64,000 nucleotides of DNA from Snodgrassella communis (GCF_914768045.1 NZ_CAJZCD010000002.1:372001-436000), one strand, 5' to 3'; shown: positions 1 through 10,263, counted from the first letter of the stretch. The notes: generated by a model from the sequence alone, not told the origin. Program-made: numbers and translations.

Positions 1-90
1 CTAGAAGAAAGTGCATCATTTCAGCAAAGCATTTACCTTGATGAATTTGCAACTACTCTTCAAGTTATAACAGTTGGTGCAGCCTTATGA
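1..90 (+). CDS. C-terminal end of an unidentified protein (cut by window edge)
   Basis: Frame 1 is open from the first base and ends at TGA 88–90, giving a 29-residue tail ending VITVGAAL. Its stop overlaps an ATG at 87 (ATGA), but the short frame opened there (56 codons, to 257) has no recognisable features and runs under the signal-peptide gene that starts at 163. Too little sequence is present to name the family. Confidence 0.5.
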   Translation, partial: LEESASFQQSIYLDEFATTLQVITVGAAL

Positions 91-162
91 AAAAAGCTAT
101 ATTCAAACGTGTTGTTTCAAGAAAGCAATTAAATTTCTCACCAGAAAATAAAGAGCAGACAT

Positions 163-591
163 ATGGATATGCTGAAATTTATCTTGTTAATATCAACTAC
201 ATTAACACTGACCAATTCCGCAATGGCGGCCAGCAATCAGCATTCGGCAGACAATGATGGGTTTGATGATGCCGAAAGAATCATTGTTCGGCTGTACAAT
301 CAGCAACAACAAATTGAAAAAGAAATCGACAAATTAACTGCTTCGTTTTTTCAGGATAATAATCAGATTGGGCGGTTTAACAGCTGTAAACTGCCAGATT
401 GTCATCAATACAGTGAAACTACATCTTTCCGTCTTGACCCGAATCAAAATTTTACATATCAGAATCAGGTTAGCAGAGATGGTCTGAGTAAATCTATCAG
501 CCGTAGTGGCAAATTTAACCAGCATAAAGGCAAACAGACACTAATACTGAATAATGCAGATGGCCAGCCAGAACTGTATCTGTATCATTAA
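163..591 (+). CDS. Hypothetical exported protein, 142 aa
   Basis: The N-terminus is a clear Sec signal peptide: a hydrophobic stretch at residues 4–19 followed by an AMA-A cleavage site near residue 22. The mature part is polar, begins with a glutamine-rich segment likely to be helical (about 45–65), has two cysteines that could pair (CKLPDC) and ends in a probable beta-rich region. I do not recognise the family. ATG 163 is preceded by AAAGAGC; ATG 169 is an alternative. It is followed by a strong hairpin terminator. It could be co-transcribed with the truncated upstream gene. Confidence 0.6.
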   Translation: MDMLKFILLISTTLTLTNSAMAASNQHSADNDGFDDAERIIVRLYNQQQQIEKEIDKLTASFFQDNNQIGRFNSCKLPDCHQYSETTSFRLDPNQNFTYQNQVSRDGLSKSISRSGKFNQHKGKQTLILNNADGQPELYLYH

Positions 592-640
592 ATTCCCAGA
601 AACTCAGCATGACATTTATCAATAAATAGCTGATTAAATA

Positions 641-670
641 AAAAGGCAATGAAAACATCATTGCCTTTTT
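641..670. terminator. Bidirectional rho-independent terminator
   Basis: Stem AAAAGGCAATG / CATTGCCTTTT with a 7-nt loop, A-run before and T-run after. It lies between the convergent genes 163–591 (+) and 695–1513 (–) and can serve both. Confidence 0.85.
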
Positions 671-694
671 ATTTAAGTCCTTATCAGGTAAATT

Positions 695-1513
695 TTATTT
701 ATGCTTATGTTTGGACGAATTCACATCTGAGCGTTCAATTATCTGATCTAATTTATAAACATACTCAGTGGCAGTGGTATCATCTGTAGCACCAGCCGGT
801 TTTACCTCATACACGTTCAAACGTAATACCTGACTTTCTGCCGGATTGAACTGCCAGCCGTCAATCGTACCGGAGAAATTACGCCATACACCGGTTTTAA
901 CCTTCACACCCTGATCATTGTAAGAAACTTCACGAACTTTAAGGCATTGAACTGCGCCATTATCCGTCTGACAGGTCTGTGTTTTCGGATTTATTTCCCA
1001 GAATACCACCGTAGGTTGACCATACTGAGCAGTAGCAGTAGGCACACCACGCCAGAGCAGATGTTCACCGCGCCGGTTTTCTATCCACAACTGTGGCTGT
1101 GCATTCTGGGCATTTTCTGTATTAAGCAATCCGGCATGCAATTGCTGGCCATTCATAAAAGCAATCAGTGCAGTATCCTGTGCCATTACATCAGGAGCAC
1201 AGGCTTTCATAGTACTCATTGGTGCCCGAATCTGCATATCCTGTCCGCTTAACTGGTAAGCAGAACCAATATTATTACAACCACCGGAAACATTCAGTTG
1301 CTGGCCAGTAAAACTCAGCTTTAAGGCTGAATTCGACTTAAAATTGGCTAATGGCCGGCCATGCCGGTCAGCAGCTTCTACCAGCTGCCAGTCATAAGCA
1401 CCTAATTGCTGCACACTGGCAGTACGCATATTAACTTTATGGTTAGATGTATGTGCACAGGCAGCAAGACCACCGGCAATCAGGGCAGTTACCACCATTT
1501 TTTTAATACTCAT
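695..1513 (-). CDS. META and DUF4377 domain lipoprotein, 272 aa
   Basis: Lipoprotein signal peptide with lipobox LAAC, cysteine at residue 19, so probably anchored in a membrane facing the periplasm. Residues about 38–140 match the META/HslJ pattern (YDWQLVEA, then SGGCNNIGSAYQ and the MSTMKAC segment), and residues about 165–262 match DUF4377 (CLKVREV, WRNFSGTIDGW). META proteins such as HslJ are linked to stress or drug tolerance, but the biochemical role is unknown. The last residues are Lys/His-rich (KHKHK). It stands alone between a bidirectional terminator and a divergent gene. Confidence 0.8.
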   Translation of the reverse strand: MSIKKMVVTALIAGGLAACAHTSNHKVNMRTASVQQLGAYDWQLVEAADRHGRPLANFKSNSALKLSFTGQQLNVSGGCNNIGSAYQLSGQDMQIRAPMSTMKACAPDVMAQDTALIAFMNGQQLHAGLLNTENAQNAQPQLWIENRRGEHLLWRGVPTATAQYGQPTVVFWEINPKTQTCQTDNGAVQCLKVREVSYNDQGVKVKTGVWRNFSGTIDGWQFNPAESQVLRLNVYEVKPAGATDDTTATEYVYKLDQIIERSDVNSSKHKHK

Positions 1514-1645
1514 AATTATATCCTTGCTTTAACGACGCAACACTTGCACATTAAAATAAATCTACGCATAAAACAACTATCATGTTTTATATAAATGGAA
1601 GATTAGCTATTATGCAACAACCACCGCAAATTTAGGAGAATCAGT

Positions 1646-2461
1646 ATGCAAATCGGCATCATCATTGTCGGCGATGAAATTGTAAATGGTTCGCGTCAGG
1701 ACAGTCATTTTGTTTTTTTCAGACAATTACTTCAGCAGCATGGTCTATACATGGCCTGGGCACAGTATTTACCTGATGACCGCGCGATCATCAGCCGGCA
1801 GTTAGTGCAGTCATTTAAAGAAAAAATACCTGTTTTTGTCACTGGCGGGATAGGAGCCACACCAGACGATCACACTCGTCAGGCGTGTGCTGATGCTTTA
1901 AACCTCCCATTAGTACCTCACCTCGAAGCCTTGAAAACGATTGAAGTTATCTCAGCAGAACATGGCGACAAACTAGACAGTCCTGCTCATTTACAACGGG
2001 CAAAAATGGCCGATTTTCCTCTAGGAGCAGCACTGATTCCGAATCCATTTAACAACATCGCCGGTTTTTCAATTCAAGAACATTACTTTTTACCCGGCTT
2101 CCCCAAAATGGCACATCCAATGGCTCAGTGGGTATTAGACCAATATTACCGGCAGAACTTTTTTCAGCATAAACTGGAGACTAAAGCCGCATTAGTTGAC
2201 GGCATACCTGAATCGCGAATTGTGCCACTGATGGAACAGATTGAACAATACTGGCCGGGTATCAAAACTTTCAGCTTACCCACCATCCGTGAGGATTTAC
2301 CAGCTAATGAACAAATACATCAATACCGGCTGGAATTTGGTTTGAAAGCCTGGGGTAAAGACTGCGCTATGCTACCAGAAGTCTGGGAAGACGCAGTACA
2401 GAAACTAAAACAGCTTGGAGCCACAAATATTATCTTACTGAATAAAAGCAGTGAAGGCTAA
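1646..2461 (+). CDS. CinA-like MoaB/Mog-domain protein, 271 aa
   Basis: Residues 1–170 carry the molybdopterin-binding fold of the CinA N-terminal family: IIVGDEIVNG near the start and TGGIGATPDDHTRQA at about 66–80. The C-terminal nicotinamide-nucleotide deamidase domain of full CinA (about 410 aa) is absent, as in the short competence/damage-inducible A proteins of Neisseriaceae. The substrate is not known for the short form. The start ATG follows AGGAGAATCAGT, a good ribosome binding site. Probably monocistronic. Confidence 0.8.
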   Translation: MQIGIIIVGDEIVNGSRQDSHFVFFRQLLQQHGLYMAWAQYLPDDRAIISRQLVQSFKEKIPVFVTGGIGATPDDHTRQACADALNLPLVPHLEALKTIEVISAEHGDKLDSPAHLQRAKMADFPLGAALIPNPFNNIAGFSIQEHYFLPGFPKMAHPMAQWVLDQYYRQNFFQHKLETKAALVDGIPESRIVPLMEQIEQYWPGIKTFSLPTIREDLPANEQIHQYRLEFGLKAWGKDCAMLPEVWEDAVQKLKQLGATNIILLNKSSEG

Positions 2462-2765
2462 AGTAGACAACACATAGACTCTGCATCGGGATAAATCCTG
2501 TAATTTATAGAAAAATTACCTGTTCAAATGCTAAAAAAAAGGGTTTAAAACTATGTCTATCGCGCTGACAGGCTGAAAAAACCATACTTTTACCTCTTTA
2601 CATGCAAAATGGTTTTTTATTTGCGTTTCATTTGGCAAACAACTAGAATTTCAGCACCTTAAAGCAGTATCTGATTTTGCGGTTAGAGGGATACCAGTAT
2701 ATAACCGGCCGATAGCATACCGATTCCATTAACCGCGCACCTTAGCAACAGGTATAAATTTATTC
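2462..2765. other. Intergenic region with probable terminator
   Basis: No convincing gene. A long-loop hairpin AAAAACCAT … ATGGTTTTTT at about 2576–2619 could end transcription of the CinA-like gene. The remainder is presumably the serC leader; a weak AACAGGT precedes the serC ATG. Confidence 0.5.
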
Positions 2766-3869
2766 ATGATAACACTGAACAAATACAATTTTTCTGCCGG
2801 TCCTGCAATATTGCCAGAGGCCGTATTACAAACAGCTCAGGCTGAAATGCTGGATTATAACGGTATCGGTAGCTCAGTCATGACCATGAGCCACCGCTCA
2901 GATGCTTTCATCAGTATTCTGTACCATGCCGAACAGGATTTGCGTCAGCTGCTGCATATTCCGGACAATTATAAAATATTGTTTATGCAGGGCGGAGCAA
3001 GCGCTCAATTTAACATGGTAGTCATGAATCTGGCCAATGGCTTTAAACGAGTTGATTCAGTGGTTTCCGGCAACTGGAGTCGGATTGCACACAGCCAGAT
3101 GGGCAAACTTTCCAATGCGCAGATACATTTAGCAGCACATGGTGGTGATTTATATAACTACACCGACGTGCCCGCTCCCGAAAACTGGGACGTTGACCCA
3201 AATTCAGCCTTTGTCCACTATTGCATTAATGAAACTGTACATGGTCTGCAATACCGCAATATTCCTAAACCGGACGGAATGCCACCGATAGTATGTGATA
3301 TGTCGAGTGAAATTCTTTCACGGCCGATTAATGTTGCCGATTTTGGTGTTATCTATGCCGGTGCTCAGAAAAATATCGGCCCCTCCGGAGCAACCATCGT
3401 TATAATTCGCGAAGATTTACTGGAACGCTGCTCCGACCGAATACCTGATGTATGGAATTATCAAAGTCATATCAGCCGTCAAGGAATGTATAACACTCCC
3501 GCTACCTATCCGATTTATATTTCCGGTCTGGTTTTCCGCTGGCTACAGGCTCATGGCGGAGTGGAACAGATGCAGGCACTCAATACCATGAAAGCAGAAA
3601 CCCTGTATTCTGCTATAGATAGCAGCAATGGCTTTTATATCAATCATGTGAAACAGCAAGCCCGTTCACATATGAATGTCATTTTCCATACCCCAGAAAA
3701 AGAACTGGACAAAATGTTTGTGCAGCAGGCTAATGCTCATGGATTATGTGCACTCCAAGGCTATAAATCGATTGGTGGAATGCGTGCTAGCATTTACAAT
3801 GCCATGCCTATTCAGGGTGTCGAAGCACTGGTAAATTTCATGCGTGAATTTCAACGCCGTTACGGCTGA
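2766..3869 (+). CDS. serC: Phosphoserine aminotransferase SerC, 367 aa
   Basis: Catalyses 3-phosphohydroxypyruvate + glutamate to phosphoserine + 2-oxoglutarate in serine synthesis, and the analogous step in pyridoxal phosphate synthesis; cytosolic, PLP-dependent. Signatures seen: NFSAGPAILPE at the N-terminus, QGGASAQFNMV, and GAQKNIGPSG holding the PLP lysine near residue 196. Length fits the family (about 360). Followed at once by a terminator. Confidence 0.96.
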   Translation: MITLNKYNFSAGPAILPEAVLQTAQAEMLDYNGIGSSVMTMSHRSDAFISILYHAEQDLRQLLHIPDNYKILFMQGGASAQFNMVVMNLANGFKRVDSVVSGNWSRIAHSQMGKLSNAQIHLAAHGGDLYNYTDVPAPENWDVDPNSAFVHYCINETVHGLQYRNIPKPDGMPPIVCDMSSEILSRPINVADFGVIYAGAQKNIGPSGATIVIIREDLLERCSDRIPDVWNYQSHISRQGMYNTPATYPIYISGLVFRWLQAHGGVEQMQALNTMKAETLYSAIDSSNGFYINHVKQQARSHMNVIFHTPEKELDKMFVQQANAHGLCALQGYKSIGGMRASIYNAMPIQGVEALVNFMREFQRRYG

Positions 3870-3889
3870 TTTATCTGATTTGCCTTTCT

Positions 3890-3922
3890 ACCGGTATAGC
3901 AGCAATCTGTTATACCGGTTTT
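3890..3922 (+). terminator. serC terminator
   Basis: Stem ACCGGTATA / TATACCGGT, 12-nt loop, followed by TTTT; 20 bases after the serC stop. Confidence 0.85.
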
Positions 3923-4009
3923 CTGTTCAGCCTTAAAAAAAATCGTATTGTCTACGACAAAGCCATTAACAAATTATTTTTTCAATATAAGATGAAATTT
4001 CGGCCTTAA

Positions 4010-5413
4010 CTACTGTACTGTTTCAGGTCGATATCGCTCCAGCAACATATTACTGAATTTATTCTCCGGGTCTATTCGTGCCTTAAGCTTAAAAAACTGT
4101 GCTGCTTGCGGATATGCCTGCTGAAATTGCTCAGAAGTTGCATGTAATTGATAAGGCAAGAAATAACTGCCACCGTTTGCTAGTACTGCATCGATTAATT
4201 CTCGAGTCCAGACTCCCACTTGCTCTTTACTGCGCTCATCAGTAGACTGCTGATAATAAATAACAAAAGCAAATACCTCAGTTCTCGCCCAAGCCAGCAG
4301 TGAACCACTGTCCCGATTCGCATGACGAACAGAAATATTCATAACATTAACCCGATGTTTTTTCAAAATAGCAATCAATTCCGGATAAAAATTATCAAAC
4401 CGCTCTACCGGTATAAAAAACTCTTCCAGAACAAAACTTTTATTTTTATAAGCAATAGGTTTTAAGTTGGCTACATTAAAACTGGCTTCATAATTACGCC
4501 ACATCACTGGTCGGCGGGCATAATTGACATAATCATGCAATTTGCGCAACTGTTTGCCGAAAGCAGATGAAGCTATAATTTTCGGTTTTTGTTTTTGCCA
4601 GAGAGTGGGTTTAACCAGCGGTCGTAATCTGCTGGCAATAGTCACTGGTTCTTGTGTCTGTTCAAATGTAATCGAACGGACTTTTTTGAAATCAGGGGGG
4701 TATATTATTGCATTGTGAAATATTGCGGTCTTATCCGAACGAATATGCTGAGAAAAGTACCGGTAGTATTCTGAAATTGGCATAACCTCATTAACACGTT
4801 TAACTTTAACATTATCAGCAAGACACAAAATCACTTCTGTAATCACACCCAAGCCTCCATAACCGCCAATAGCACCATAAAATATATCCTGATTTTCTTT
4901 CGGACTAGCTACTACTACTGAGCCATCAGCAAGCACAATTTTAAACTCTTCCACAGACAGAATAATTGGTCCTTCACCAAAATAGCGGCCATGCACATTA
5001 ACGCTTAATGAACCACCAATACTGAAATCAGCATAGCTTTGCATGATTTTTACTGATAAGCCATAAGGATCAATCAATTCTTGTACTTGACGCCAGCTTG
5101 CACCGGCTTCAATGGTTAGAAGCTTTTGTTCAGGATTAAAAGCAATCACATGATTAAGTTTTTGCGTATCAATCTGGAGCGCACCCTGTATAGCTGTTTG
5201 CCCACCCATACTGTACTTACCTCCAGCGATACTGATTGAACCAGAAGTTTGTTTAATTAGTTCGGCGACCTGTTGGGTAGATTCCGGTTGCACAACAGCA
5301 GCTACCTGTACCGGCGTCATACCTGTCACATCATTGACAATCACCGCCTGTGTTTCTATCGATAGCAACAGGCACAGACAGCAGAACAAAAAATTTATTT
5401 TTTTCATTATCAT
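4010..5413 (-). CDS. Exported FAD-linked oxidoreductase, 467 aa
   Basis: Sec signal peptide at residues 1–23 (IETQA cleavage), so periplasmic or surface. Residues about 35–205 form an FAD_binding_4 (VAO/PCMH) domain: VVQPESTQQVAELIKQ, then SIAGGKYSMGGQ, then SIGGSLSVNVHGR. The C-terminus (KARIDPENKFSNMLLERY) resembles the end of D-arabinono-1,4-lactone/sugar oxidases. It probably oxidises an alcohol or lactone-type substrate with flavin, but the substrate cannot be read. Monocistronic. The HGR motif is where some relatives carry covalent flavin. Confidence 0.8.
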   Translation of the reverse strand: MIMKKINFLFCCLCLLLSIETQAVIVNDVTGMTPVQVAAVVQPESTQQVAELIKQTSGSISIAGGKYSMGGQTAIQGALQIDTQKLNHVIAFNPEQKLLTIEAGASWRQVQELIDPYGLSVKIMQSYADFSIGGSLSVNVHGRYFGEGPIILSVEEFKIVLADGSVVVASPKENQDIFYGAIGGYGGLGVITEVILCLADNVKVKRVNEVMPISEYYRYFSQHIRSDKTAIFHNAIIYPPDFKKVRSITFEQTQEPVTIASRLRPLVKPTLWQKQKPKIIASSAFGKQLRKLHDYVNYARRPVMWRNYEASFNVANLKPIAYKNKSFVLEEFFIPVERFDNFYPELIAILKKHRVNVMNISVRHANRDSGSLLAWARTEVFAFVIYYQQSTDERSKEQVGVWTRELIDAVLANGGSYFLPYQLHATSEQFQQAYPQAAQFFKLKARIDPENKFSNMLLERYRPETVQ

Positions 5414-5826
5414 GTTATATATTTGTTATAACCAACAGCAATTAGCAATTTTATTGGTACAAACAAATCAATAAAAGATATACATTATTAATATTTAACG
5501 AGCATCAAATACCTTATTCAATCCAAAAACCTTGATTACTTTCGTTTGACTCAATAAACGGATTACCGCCTAATCCAGACCACTATTTAAATAGTAAAGG
5601 TGGGTAATCAGCAGGATAGCAGTAAACTGCAAGCCATGTCTGGCAACACTGGTTGCGAATATTAGCTATCTTCAACAATCCGTACCACATAGAAAAGCGC
5701 TTAAATGTGCAACCAGAAGAAAAACGATTTATATTGTAATATGATAAATGCACTCAAGTGGCTCGCATTGAATTATCGCGCATACCATTGCTCAATAGAT
5801 ATATTACTTACATAAAACCAATAATT
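5414..5826. other. AT-rich intergenic stretch, no intact gene seen
   Basis: Separates the FAD oxidase from the decayed gene at 5827. The ORF-track start at 5758 (GTG) lies in this stretch and lacks a ribosome binding site. I see no hairpin or repeat of note. Confidence 0.4.
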
Positions 5827-6664
5827 ATGAAATTCTTGCAGCTGTTAATATTTATATCTATATCATTTTATTCATTAGCAAACATTCATATTTATCAAGG
5901 AATATTTAATAATAAAAAAATACAACTTTATATAGATGATACTTTAGATCTCAATATAGCAACGTTTTATCTATCCGGTGATAATACACCACCTGTTGCA
6001 CTTGATCTTTTTTAACAGAGAAAACGAGTGGTTTTTCCGTGAAAGCAACTGCTCTAAAACAGGTTCGTGCAATTATTTAAAAACTAATAATATAAAGCTG
6101 GATTCAGATGATGAAAAATAAACAACAAAGTCCTTACAGCTTATTTGACTAATGACAGAACAAATAACAAACATCATCAGCATTTAAATAAAATAAAAGA
6201 ACTCAAGCTTTTTGACAATAAAGCTGAATTCAGAAATGAACTTATCTGGTAATTTACTTAATTATTTAATAGTATTTCCGCTGGTGATTATAATTTTGAT
6301 GATATAGAAGATTTTTCTAGACTTAAAAGCGGATCACCCGATTGGCTATTTTCAAACAATACATATGCTTATTATATATATGATAACAAAAAGAATAAAT
6401 TTATAAACTTGCCATTGTCCGGTGCTGATATTACTTTCAATCCACAAACACGTACTGCTAGCAATCAAAAAATTGCATTGAATATCTAGGCTCAGATACT
6501 AGCCATAAAATAACGACCATACAAAATATTTATCGTTTCCACAATAACCGGTTTATAAACTCACCAACCGAAATTCATGTTCAATCTATTATGAATATTT
6601 CTATCAAGCTGACTCTACAAATAATTGTGATGAAGAAAGCTACTTCAGATGTCTATCTGAATAA
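5827..6664 (+). pseudogene. Decayed gene for an exported protein (several frameshifts and stops)
   Basis: ATG 5827 opens a signal peptide (MKFLQLLIFISISFYSLA) followed by HIYQGIFNNKKIQLYID. At about 6015 the sense continues in another frame (FNRENEWFFRESNCSKTGSC), is interrupted by stops near 6120 and 6250, resumes as AGDYNFDDIEDFSRL … YAYYIYDNKKNKF, shifts again near 6487 (YLGSDTSHK) and ends YFRCLSE at TAA 6664. Joined together this would be a protein of roughly 270 residues. I do not recognise the family. The region is clearly more AT-rich than its neighbours, which suggests a transferred gene now degrading. The 85-aa ORF of the track is only its first fragment. Confidence 0.7.
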
Positions 6665-6845
6665 TTGACTAGTTCATAAAATTTGAAACAATTTAGAATA
6701 TTTCAAAATAATAGTTAAAACACCCAAAGATCTGAATAATATGATCATTACGTTTTAGTGTTAGGAATAACAAAAAAACTTTTCCAAGCTAATCGATTCA
6801 GCAGCTAAACAAACAACCGTTTATAACCCAAATCTGCAAGAGAAT

Positions 6846-7364
6846 TTATAAGCGCACTTTACGTTCAGCACATCGTCGCTTCGCAGCTGCAATTGCCTGA
6901 TTAAGTTTAGCCTCGGTAAGTGTACCTAGTAACGATTGCCGAAACCCGCACTTAGATGCCTGCACCTGTGTATATGGTATACCACCAATCTCATTGCCTA
7001 ACCGCCTCATCCAGGCACGGCTATCCGTACCGGTATACCGAAACAGTGGATAGCGTACAGATACCTGACGGGTAAAGCGTTGTAAATTAGCTTCACTATC
7101 CAGCGCTACCCCCACCACAGCAACCGTTCCTTTACCAGAACGCAGTTGCTGCTGATACCAGCGCGACAACATGGGCATTTCTTTGCGGCAAGGTGCACAC
7201 CATGTTGCCCAGACATTGATAACAAGTATCGGATTATTCGTTGGTAAAACTGTAGCTTTACCTTGAGGCCAGCTCTGTAACTCTGCTGCCTGTAAGCGAA
7301 TGCAACCGAAAAACAACAAACTAAATAAATATATTTTTTTTAAAAGCTCAGCAGACTGAAACAT
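6846..7364 (-). CDS. TlpA-family periplasmic thioredoxin-like protein, 172 aa
   Basis: A signal sequence or anchor at about 8–26 (ending LQAA) is followed by a thioredoxin fold with the redox motif WCAPC at 55–59 and the cis-proline segment GGIPYTQV. The family reduces disulfides outside the cytoplasm, for example during cytochrome c maturation or protection of copper sites; the partner here is unknown. A further cysteine pair late in the protein (SKCGF, RRCAE) is unusual and might form a structural disulfide. Divergent from arsC. Confidence 0.85.
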   Translation of the reverse strand: MFQSAELLKKIYLFSLLFFGCIRLQAAELQSWPQGKATVLPTNNPILVINVWATWCAPCRKEMPMLSRWYQQQLRSGKGTVAVVGVALDSEANLQRFTRQVSVRYPLFRYTGTDSRAWMRRLGNEIGGIPYTQVQASKCGFRQSLLGTLTEAKLNQAIAAAKRRCAERKVRL

Positions 7365-7633
7365 TTCCTTACCCGAATATTACATTCTAATAGCCTTAAT
7401 TATAAAACATTTGATATATAATTTCTGGGCGCCAGTCATACGTGGTGCCGTTTCCCTATCTTTTCTGTATCAAACTGCTTAAATATGTAACTGAAATCAA
7501 ATAATTAACAATCATCAAATATAAAATCCGCTTAACATTTAGAATAATTAATAATACTTGTCAAAATTTGAAGTTTCGTCCACACTTCCAATTCAGATTT
7601 TTCATTTCTTTAGAAAGAAGTTCAGAGATAATC

Positions 7634-7990
7634 ATGGCCAATACCGTCATACTCTATCACAATCCAAACTGCTCCAAATCACGAGCTGCATTGTCTTTAC
7701 TTCAGGTACGCAATGTTAATACCAAAGTCATTCCTTACTTAACGGAGCCATTAACTGAGTCGCAAATACGCGTACTGAAACAAAAACTGGCAATTAGTTC
7801 AGCACGGGAAATGATGCGCAGCAAGGATAATCTATTTACACAACTGAATTTGTGTGAAGCTGATGAAGATACATTGATAGCTGCCATGGCAGCACATCCG
7901 ATACTGATTGAACGACCAATAGCTGTAATTGGCGAACACGCCGCGATAGGTCGCCCTTTAACCAATATTGAAGCACTACTTGAAAAGTAA
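7634..7990 (+). CDS. arsC: ArsC-type arsenate reductase (glutaredoxin-dependent), 118 aa
   Basis: The ORF track begins at 7568, but ATG 7634 fits the family: MANTVILYHNPNCSKSR puts the catalytic Cys at residue 13 and gives the usual 115–120 residue length. The family reduces arsenate to arsenite with glutaredoxin. Conserved arginines are present in the C-terminal half (IERPIAV, IGRPLTN). No ars transporter or regulator adjoins it, so it may be a general ArsC/YffB-like thiol protein rather than part of an arsenic operon. The next gene starts directly after its stop. Confidence 0.85.
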   Translation: MANTVILYHNPNCSKSRAALSLLQVRNVNTKVIPYLTEPLTESQIRVLKQKLAISSAREMMRSKDNLFTQLNLCEADEDTLIAAMAAHPILIERPIAVIGEHAAIGRPLTNIEALLEK

Positions 7991-8647
7991 ATGACCGCTG
8001 ATACCCATCTTGGTTTCTGGCGCTGTTTGCGAAGCGTTATTATTGCTGGCAGTCTGTTTGTCGGCACCAATTATATCATTAGTGTTGCTACGGTTTATCA
8101 GTACAGCCATCCGCGCGTACTTTGCGAGGCTGATGCTGCGATCGTACTTGGCGCAGCTGCATGGGATAAACGCCCTTCTCCGGTTTTTCGTGAACGCATC
8201 AATCATGCCATCCATCTTTACCGTACAGGCATTGTAAAAAAAATCCTGTTCACTGGTGGCAGCCCCAAAAGTGGTTTTATGACTGAAGCAGCAGTCGGGC
8301 GGCGTTATGCAATTCGCAATGGCGTTGATGCCAATGATATTATTTATGAAAACCATTCGCGCGATACTTGGCAGAATTTAGTTAATGCGAAAGCTGTTGC
8401 CGATGATAATGATTTAGATAGTTTTATCATTGTCAGCGATCCCTACCATCTGGCTCGCGCTAGCTTGATGGCACATGATTTGGGTTTGAATGCTCAGGTT
8501 TCTCCTACCCCTACCACCCGTTATAGCGCCACCCAGTCCAAATTGCGTTTTCTGGCACAAGAAAGCTATACCCTTATGGTATATCAATGGATAAAACATC
8601 TTGCGCTTTTCCCTCAATTTATTCATATGCTACGCAGCAAATTTTAG
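7991..8647 (+). CDS. YdcF/ElyC-type DUF218 membrane protein, 218 aa
   Basis: One N-terminal transmembrane segment (about 14–36), then a DUF218 domain: DAAIVLGAAAWDKRPSPVFRERI, FTGGSPKSGF, ENHSRDTWQN and IIVSDPYHLARA. Members such as SanA and ElyC act in envelope integrity, possibly on lipid carriers; the exact reaction is not settled. ATG abuts the arsC stop, so the two are translationally coupled. Confidence 0.85.
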   Translation: MTADTHLGFWRCLRSVIIAGSLFVGTNYIISVATVYQYSHPRVLCEADAAIVLGAAAWDKRPSPVFRERINHAIHLYRTGIVKKILFTGGSPKSGFMTEAAVGRRYAIRNGVDANDIIYENHSRDTWQNLVNAKAVADDNDLDSFIIVSDPYHLARASLMAHDLGLNAQVSPTPTTRYSATQSKLRFLAQESYTLMVYQWIKHLALFPQFIHMLRSKF

Positions 8648-8921
8648 TAATTATTGCCAATTTACCAGCTAATAGCATTTGATTATTCTTATCGACAGCA
8701 TCCAAACACTCAAGCCTGTTATAGCAGCTTTCACAATACTGAATCTATTCACTATTATTTTTATGACATATTATAAAAATAACGGTAGGCATAGTCTGCT
8801 AATGACCTTCGATATTCATTTTTCCGGCTAAAAAAATCTCAAGACCATTAACCCTATCGGGCAATCGATAGTATGATTAAACTTTTAAATCCAATCATTC
8901 GCGATAGCATAGGATCAAATC

Positions 8922-10211
8922 ATGGATCGAAACCAGCAACTTTTCGAACAAGCAAAAACCATCATTCCGGGCGGAGTGAATTCTCCAGTACGCGCTTTTG
9001 GCAGCGTAGGTGGCACTCCTCGCTTCATTAACAAGGCACAGGGTGCGTATGTATGGGATGAAAACTGTAACCGCTATATCGATTATGTTGGTTCATGGGG
9101 ACCGGCTATTGTCGGGCATGCACATCCAGAAGTAGTTGAAGCAGTCTGCCATGCCACCGAAAATGGCCTGTCCTTCGGTGCTCCTACAGAAAATGAAATC
9201 CGCATAGCTGAAGAAATTCGCCATATTATGCCAAGCATAGAGCAAATCCGTCTGGTCAGCTCCGGTACTGAAGCCACAATGAGCGCAATTCGTCTGGCCA
9301 GAGGTTTTACCGGACGCGACAATATCATCAAATTCGAAGGCTGTTATCATGGTCATTCCGATAGCCTGCTAGTTAAAGCCGGTTCCGGCTTGCTAACCTT
9401 TGGCCATCCCAGTTCCGCCGGTGTACCTGAAGATTTCAGCCGTCATACACTGGTTTTACCTTATAACGATGTTGAGGCTTTGCAACAGACTTTTGCCAGC
9501 AAAGGCGACAGTATTGCCTGCGTGATTGTTGAACCAATTGCTGGCAATATGAACATGATTCCGGCTACAACAGAATTTGTTCAGGCTTTGCGTGCCCTGA
9601 CTGAAAAGCATGGCAGTGTTCTGATTTACGATGAAGTGATGACCGGTTTCCGCGTTGCATTAGGCGGTGCACAGTCTATTCATGGCATTAAGCCAGATTT
9701 GACCACAATTGGCAAAGTCATTGGCGGTGGCATGCCCGTAGCTGCTTTCGGTGGCCGCGCAGATATTATGGCTTGTATTTCACCATTAGGCGCAGTTTAT
9801 CAGGCTGGTACATTATCCGGCAATCCAGTATGCGTAGCTGCCGGAATGAAAACACTGGAAATCATACAGCGCCCCGACTTCTACACCAATCTCAACACAC
9901 ATACTCAAGAACTCAGTAATGGCCTGACTGCCATCGCCCGTCAGGCTAATATTCCATTCTGTAGTCGCAGTATCGGTGGCATGTTTGGCTTTTACTTTAC
10001 CCCAGATCTGCCAAATTGTTTTACAGATATGCAGAACAGCAATCTAATATTGTTTAAAGCGTTTTTCCATGCCATGCTCTCACGTGGCGTAGCATTTGCA
10101 CCATCTGCATATGAAGCCTGTTTTGTTTCTGCCGCACATAACAGCGAAATCATTGCCGATACTCTTGGTTTGGCTACAGAAGCATTTACCGAAATTGCAC
10201 GCACCATCTGA
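8922..10211 (+). CDS. hemL: Glutamate-1-semialdehyde 2,1-aminomutase HemL, 429 aa
   Basis: Converts glutamate-1-semialdehyde to 5-aminolevulinate, the C5 route to haem; PLP enzyme in the cytosol. Signatures: [59 protein letters not shown] and the PLP lysine in [11 protein letters not shown]. Full family length. It is monocistronic with its own terminator. Haem supply fits the nitrate respiration and cytochrome demand elsewhere in the window. Confidence 0.97.
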   Translation: MDRNQQLFEQAKTIIPGGVNSPVRAFGSVGGTPRFINKAQGAYVWDENCNRYIDYVGSWGPAIVGHAHPEVVEAVCHATENGLSFGAPTENEIRIAEEIRHIMPSIEQIRLVSSGTEATMSAIRLARGFTGRDNIIKFEGCYHGHSDSLLVKAGSGLLTFGHPSSAGVPEDFSRHTLVLPYNDVEALQQTFASKGDSIACVIVEPIAGNMNMIPATTEFVQALRALTEKHGSVLIYDEVMTGFRVALGGAQSIHGIKPDLTTIGKVIGGGMPVAAFGGRADIMACISPLGAVYQAGTLSGNPVCVAAGMKTLEIIQRPDFYTNLNTHTQELSNGLTAIARQANIPFCSRSIGGMFGFYFTPDLPNCFTDMQNSNLILFKAFFHAMLSRGVAFAPSAYEACFVSAAHNSEIIADTLGLATEAFTEIARTI

Positions 10212-10224
10212 CATTAAAATTATT

Positions 10225-10263
10225 ACCGGCGAATACGCCATCTGAGGCATACGCCGGTTTTAT
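10225..10263 (+). terminator. hemL terminator
   Basis: Stem ACCGGCG / CGCCGGT with a long partly paired loop and a following TTTTATTAT; 14 bases after the hemL stop. Confidence 0.75.

Noticed and set aside
947-1252. 101-aa + strand ORF inside the META lipoprotein gene
   Set aside because: Antisense shadow of a well-supported gene; the same holds for the antisense ORFs across hemL, rsmB, the nar genes and the tail genes.
5758-6015. 85-aa ORF as a complete gene
   Set aside because: The sense clearly continues in other frames downstream; recorded as part of a pseudogene instead.
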